Of a stretch of DNA of 64,000 nucleotides, positions 61,137 through 64,000 are shown in pieces (the first letter of the stretch is position 1; each line of letters starts with the position of its first letter). The stretch comes from Synanceia verrucosa (taxonomy: Eukaryota > Chordata > Actinopteri > Perciformes > Synanceiidae), in NCBI GenBank assembly GCA_029721515.1, contig CM056561.1:18458635-18522634 (forward strand). The letters are read 5' to 3'. The position numbers and the translations under genes were made by a program. Under the pieces are notes generated by a model that was not told the origin of the DNA, did not search any database, and saw nothing but the letters and a program-made list of their open reading frames with translations.

Positions 61137-64000
61137 GCGGACCATGAGGGCGTAGAAGGGGTCAACCGCCAAAGCAAATTTCACTTGATTCATGGGTCAA
61201 TATTTGTAGGTATTACAAGAAAAATCAACTTGTAGTCATTATTTTTTATTTTACTTTTTCTATGAATTGGCCTTTTTTCCAGTCTACCACTCAAAAAATC
61301 AGTGAAAACGGGCTACTTAAGTAATAATTCATGTTATCAGCAAAATGTAGCTGAAGATGATTTTGGACTGTTGAGTTGTCAACTTTTTTAACAATACATC
61401 ACATCTAAAGCTCATCTTATGTTTTGCATGCAAAATATGAATCTGTAAAGTAACCAGAAACTAAGGCTAAATAAAGTTTTTGCAACATGTAAACATGTTC
61501 TTGTAGAAACACAAAGCACAAGGAGCTGAAAATGTGCATGCATGTGTACCCATGTACAGTCCTACTAGGCCTAGCTGCTGTGTGTGAGCTAGATGGCTGA
61601 CAGAGATGCAGCTGGGCCCTGATACCCCAGAGGGTTTGTTGTTTTTGAGGGGGAGAATCAGCCTGGTGGTCTGGAAGGAGATTGAGCAGGTGGGATGCTG
61701 AGGAGCGTGCCAACAGTGGGTCCAGGTAGTGACCCCTAAAGCAGAGCCCAAAATCCACCACCAGCTGAGGCACAGCGACTAAACCTCCAGCCGCTGGAGA
61801 GCACAAATTAGCCAATGAGTGATGCAGCGATGTCAGCGAGCTCTTGTCTCTATCTGCCAGCGTACAAATGAGAACAGCTGTAGAGCAGACTACATGCAAG
61901 TTTCAAGTGATCCTCAGCAATCAGCAAACTGTTTTGATATCTGTTTGTTCACTCCTCAATCTTTAATCTTAATGCTAAACCTGCCACAGAAGGTTTCTCA
62001 TTAGAGGCTACAGAGGGGACAGGAGGTGGAGAGTAGAGGGTGAGTGGAGGAGGGGAACCAAGGCCTTGGAGACAAGGGAGGCCCCTTGTCTGTCTGTCTG
62101 AGGGCCCCATTGTGATAAAGCCACTTCCTGTCTGGAGAAATGGCAGCATTTTTTCATAATATTGATTGCTTTAGTGTCCTAATTGAGGCTGGGTTGTGGG
62201 GCTGAATGGCTGACTGGAGGGGGGTGGGATGGACCCCTTCAGCTACACTGAGCAACAGCGGCTCAGGCTATTCTTACTGTAGCTGCCCCTCCCCTCCCAC
62301 CCAGGCCACCTTTCTTCCTCCTCCTCCAAACCACAGGAACTAATGAAGGGTCAAGGAGGCACCCCTGGCTATGCAATACCTAAAGCTACATTTTCAGAGT
62401 CAGTCAAAAAATATTCACAAGTTAAGCCCCCAACCTCAGCCACCGTTACCGAAGACAATAACAATAAAGCTAATATAAAATGAATAAGTCTGATCACGTT
62501 TTTCCCTCTTATCATCGCTCTTGCACTCTGAGCATGTGACCTTTCACCAAAATGCAGATTTAGTACTGGTTGTCATCCAGTTACGCAATCCATACAACAT
62601 AAAGAAGTTAAATTAAATTAAACACAAATTAAACCGGACAAATAGACAGCTTAACCAGTGCCAATTTCACAAAGTTTCGACATAACGCTATTATCTGTCA
62701 CGGTTGCCACCTTGTTAATGTAGGGCATGTTCTCACCAGCTCATACCCTCATACTCTTTTTGTCTAGAAAAGCCCCTGGGCCTAACTAGCTTTACATTGC
62801 AATTGAACAACATTGATGTTTCAATATTTCCATGGCATCTATGCGGCTCATTAGCTGAGATTTGAGGACGCTGATGTTTCAGCCTTGATATTATGTATGT
62901 ACCGTTTGCATATTTTACAGGCATTAAAAGGTCCATCAGGGACAGTGCTGAGGTTAACTAAGTTAACAGGCTCATCTGTATCTGCCACAATCTGAATAAA
63001 TGGTTGCAAGCAAGAAAGTCTGCTTTTATAAACAGTACATCTGTCTGAGATCCAAAAAGAATTGTGTAAAAAATCACGAAGGATTAAAAGTGCTGTGAAC
63101 TTAGAGGACAGTCAGTTACTGCTACAGTGGCTCATTATGACCTCCAAAGAAGCTCATGGCGCCACATTCACATCACTGTCCTAATAATTTACAAATTATG
63201 CCGCTCCGTGATCTGTCGTAACCCAACCCTAATGCATTTAAGGCACATGTCAGGAAAGGTTCAAATGTCTCCAGGAATACCCTTCTCAAGAGGCGTTCAA
63301 AGCCCTGACTATTGTTTCATAAGCCCAGGCTTTTAGCTCCGCTTGAAAGCTTCCTCATGGTTTCTGTTGTGAAAGAGCAGAGAGCTCAGCAACGCTATAA
63401 ACACCGCTCACATTTCTGCACCAGACCGAGTGAGTGTGCACACCGCTATCGCTTCATTAACCTCTCCAACAACATACATCTGCACTAATGGCTTCACAGA
63501 AGTGACACACGTCTCCTGAAGCAGTAATTACTCATTGATGCTTCGATTACAGCATGATGGAGGCCAGAGACTACATTTAGCTGCTTGTAGTGGATGAGTG
63601 TTTTCCATTAACATCTCAGGACAGGTGCTGTCAGTATATTAAAAGCCAGTTGCTCTTCTGCAAGTGGAGGTCAATGCTCATGTAACAGAGTTCATATTAT
63701 TATTGATCTCGTCTGCCAACATAAACGTGCCTCATCTGAACCATGGGTTCATTTAATTTTACTGAGAACTTGATATTTCTTATTTCCTTTAATAAGAAAT
63801 ACCAGCTCCCAAAACCCCAGTTTGACTCTGCAGTTTTGGGACTCACGGTAAGTCTTACGTATCATGCGCTGGCAAAATACTGTACACAACTTTGCCTCTG
63901 CACTCAAGATGTATGTAATCAATTTCTAATATGTACTTTTACCTTGTTTTCATGTTAGCTGGATGCAGCCGCTGTGATAGTGAGTGATATCTGTGATTGT

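Larger units (their letters stand above)
56192..64000 (-). other. acap3: acap3 intron 1 (continues beyond window)
   Basis: No first coding exon (expected to encode the start MTVEFEEC-like peptide) was recognised. It contains (AC)n, a 5'-truncated LINE and a degenerate minisatellite. No host gene is seen. Confidence 0.6.

Overview
The window is nuclear DNA of a ray-finned (teleost) fish. Evidence: vertebrate genes split into many short exons with GT-AG introns, a dispersed fish repeat with a tRNA-like head and an (ATGG)n tail, an L2/CR1-like LINE, TTAA-flanked miniature DNA transposons, and long (AT)n and (AC)n microsatellites. Nothing looks prokaryotic or viral. Only three protein genes are supported. 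Nearly all other long open frames are chance frames in introns or repeats.

Layout. (1) 496-972, + strand: the last two coding exons of sdf4 (Cab45, a Golgi EF-hand protein), followed by its 3' UTR to about 2135. (2) 5732-19308, - strand: a complete coding sequence of a homeodomain-interacting protein kinase, closest to HIPK1. I resolved it into 16 coding exons whose phases all agree (3417 nt, 1138 aa). It is convergent with sdf4. A CpG-rich promoter with two CGCGAGA motifs lies near 20.1-20.45 kb. (3) 21852-56191, - strand: acap3 (BAR-PH-ArfGAP-ankyrin GTPase-activating protein for ARF6), resolved into 24 coding exons. Only the short first coding exon (about 17 codons) is missing, presumably beyond 64 kb. 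Exons include a 12-nt microexon, one intron with a GC donor, and two alternative C-terminal ends about 5 kb apart.

The order sdf4-hipk-acap3 is partly that of human 1p36.33, where SDF4 and ACAP3 are close neighbours; the HIPK gene between them is not there in human. The three genes share no pathway (Golgi calcium-dependent sorting, nuclear kinase signalling, ARF6 endosome recycling), so this is conserved neighbourhood rather than an operon.

The accessory content is in introns. It includes a TTAA-flanked miniature transposon holding a nested 459-bp element with a 9-bp target duplication and a RecQ-helicase-like fragment. A related copy without the insert lies 4 kb away in opposite orientation, and the pair brackets four hipk exons. 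There is also a 60-nt near-perfect hairpin, a roughly 450-bp long inverted repeat, a repeat head duplicated in inverted orientation around (TA)n, and a degenerate ~32-bp minisatellite. I see no new multi-gene system; the interest lies in splicing features and nested repeats.
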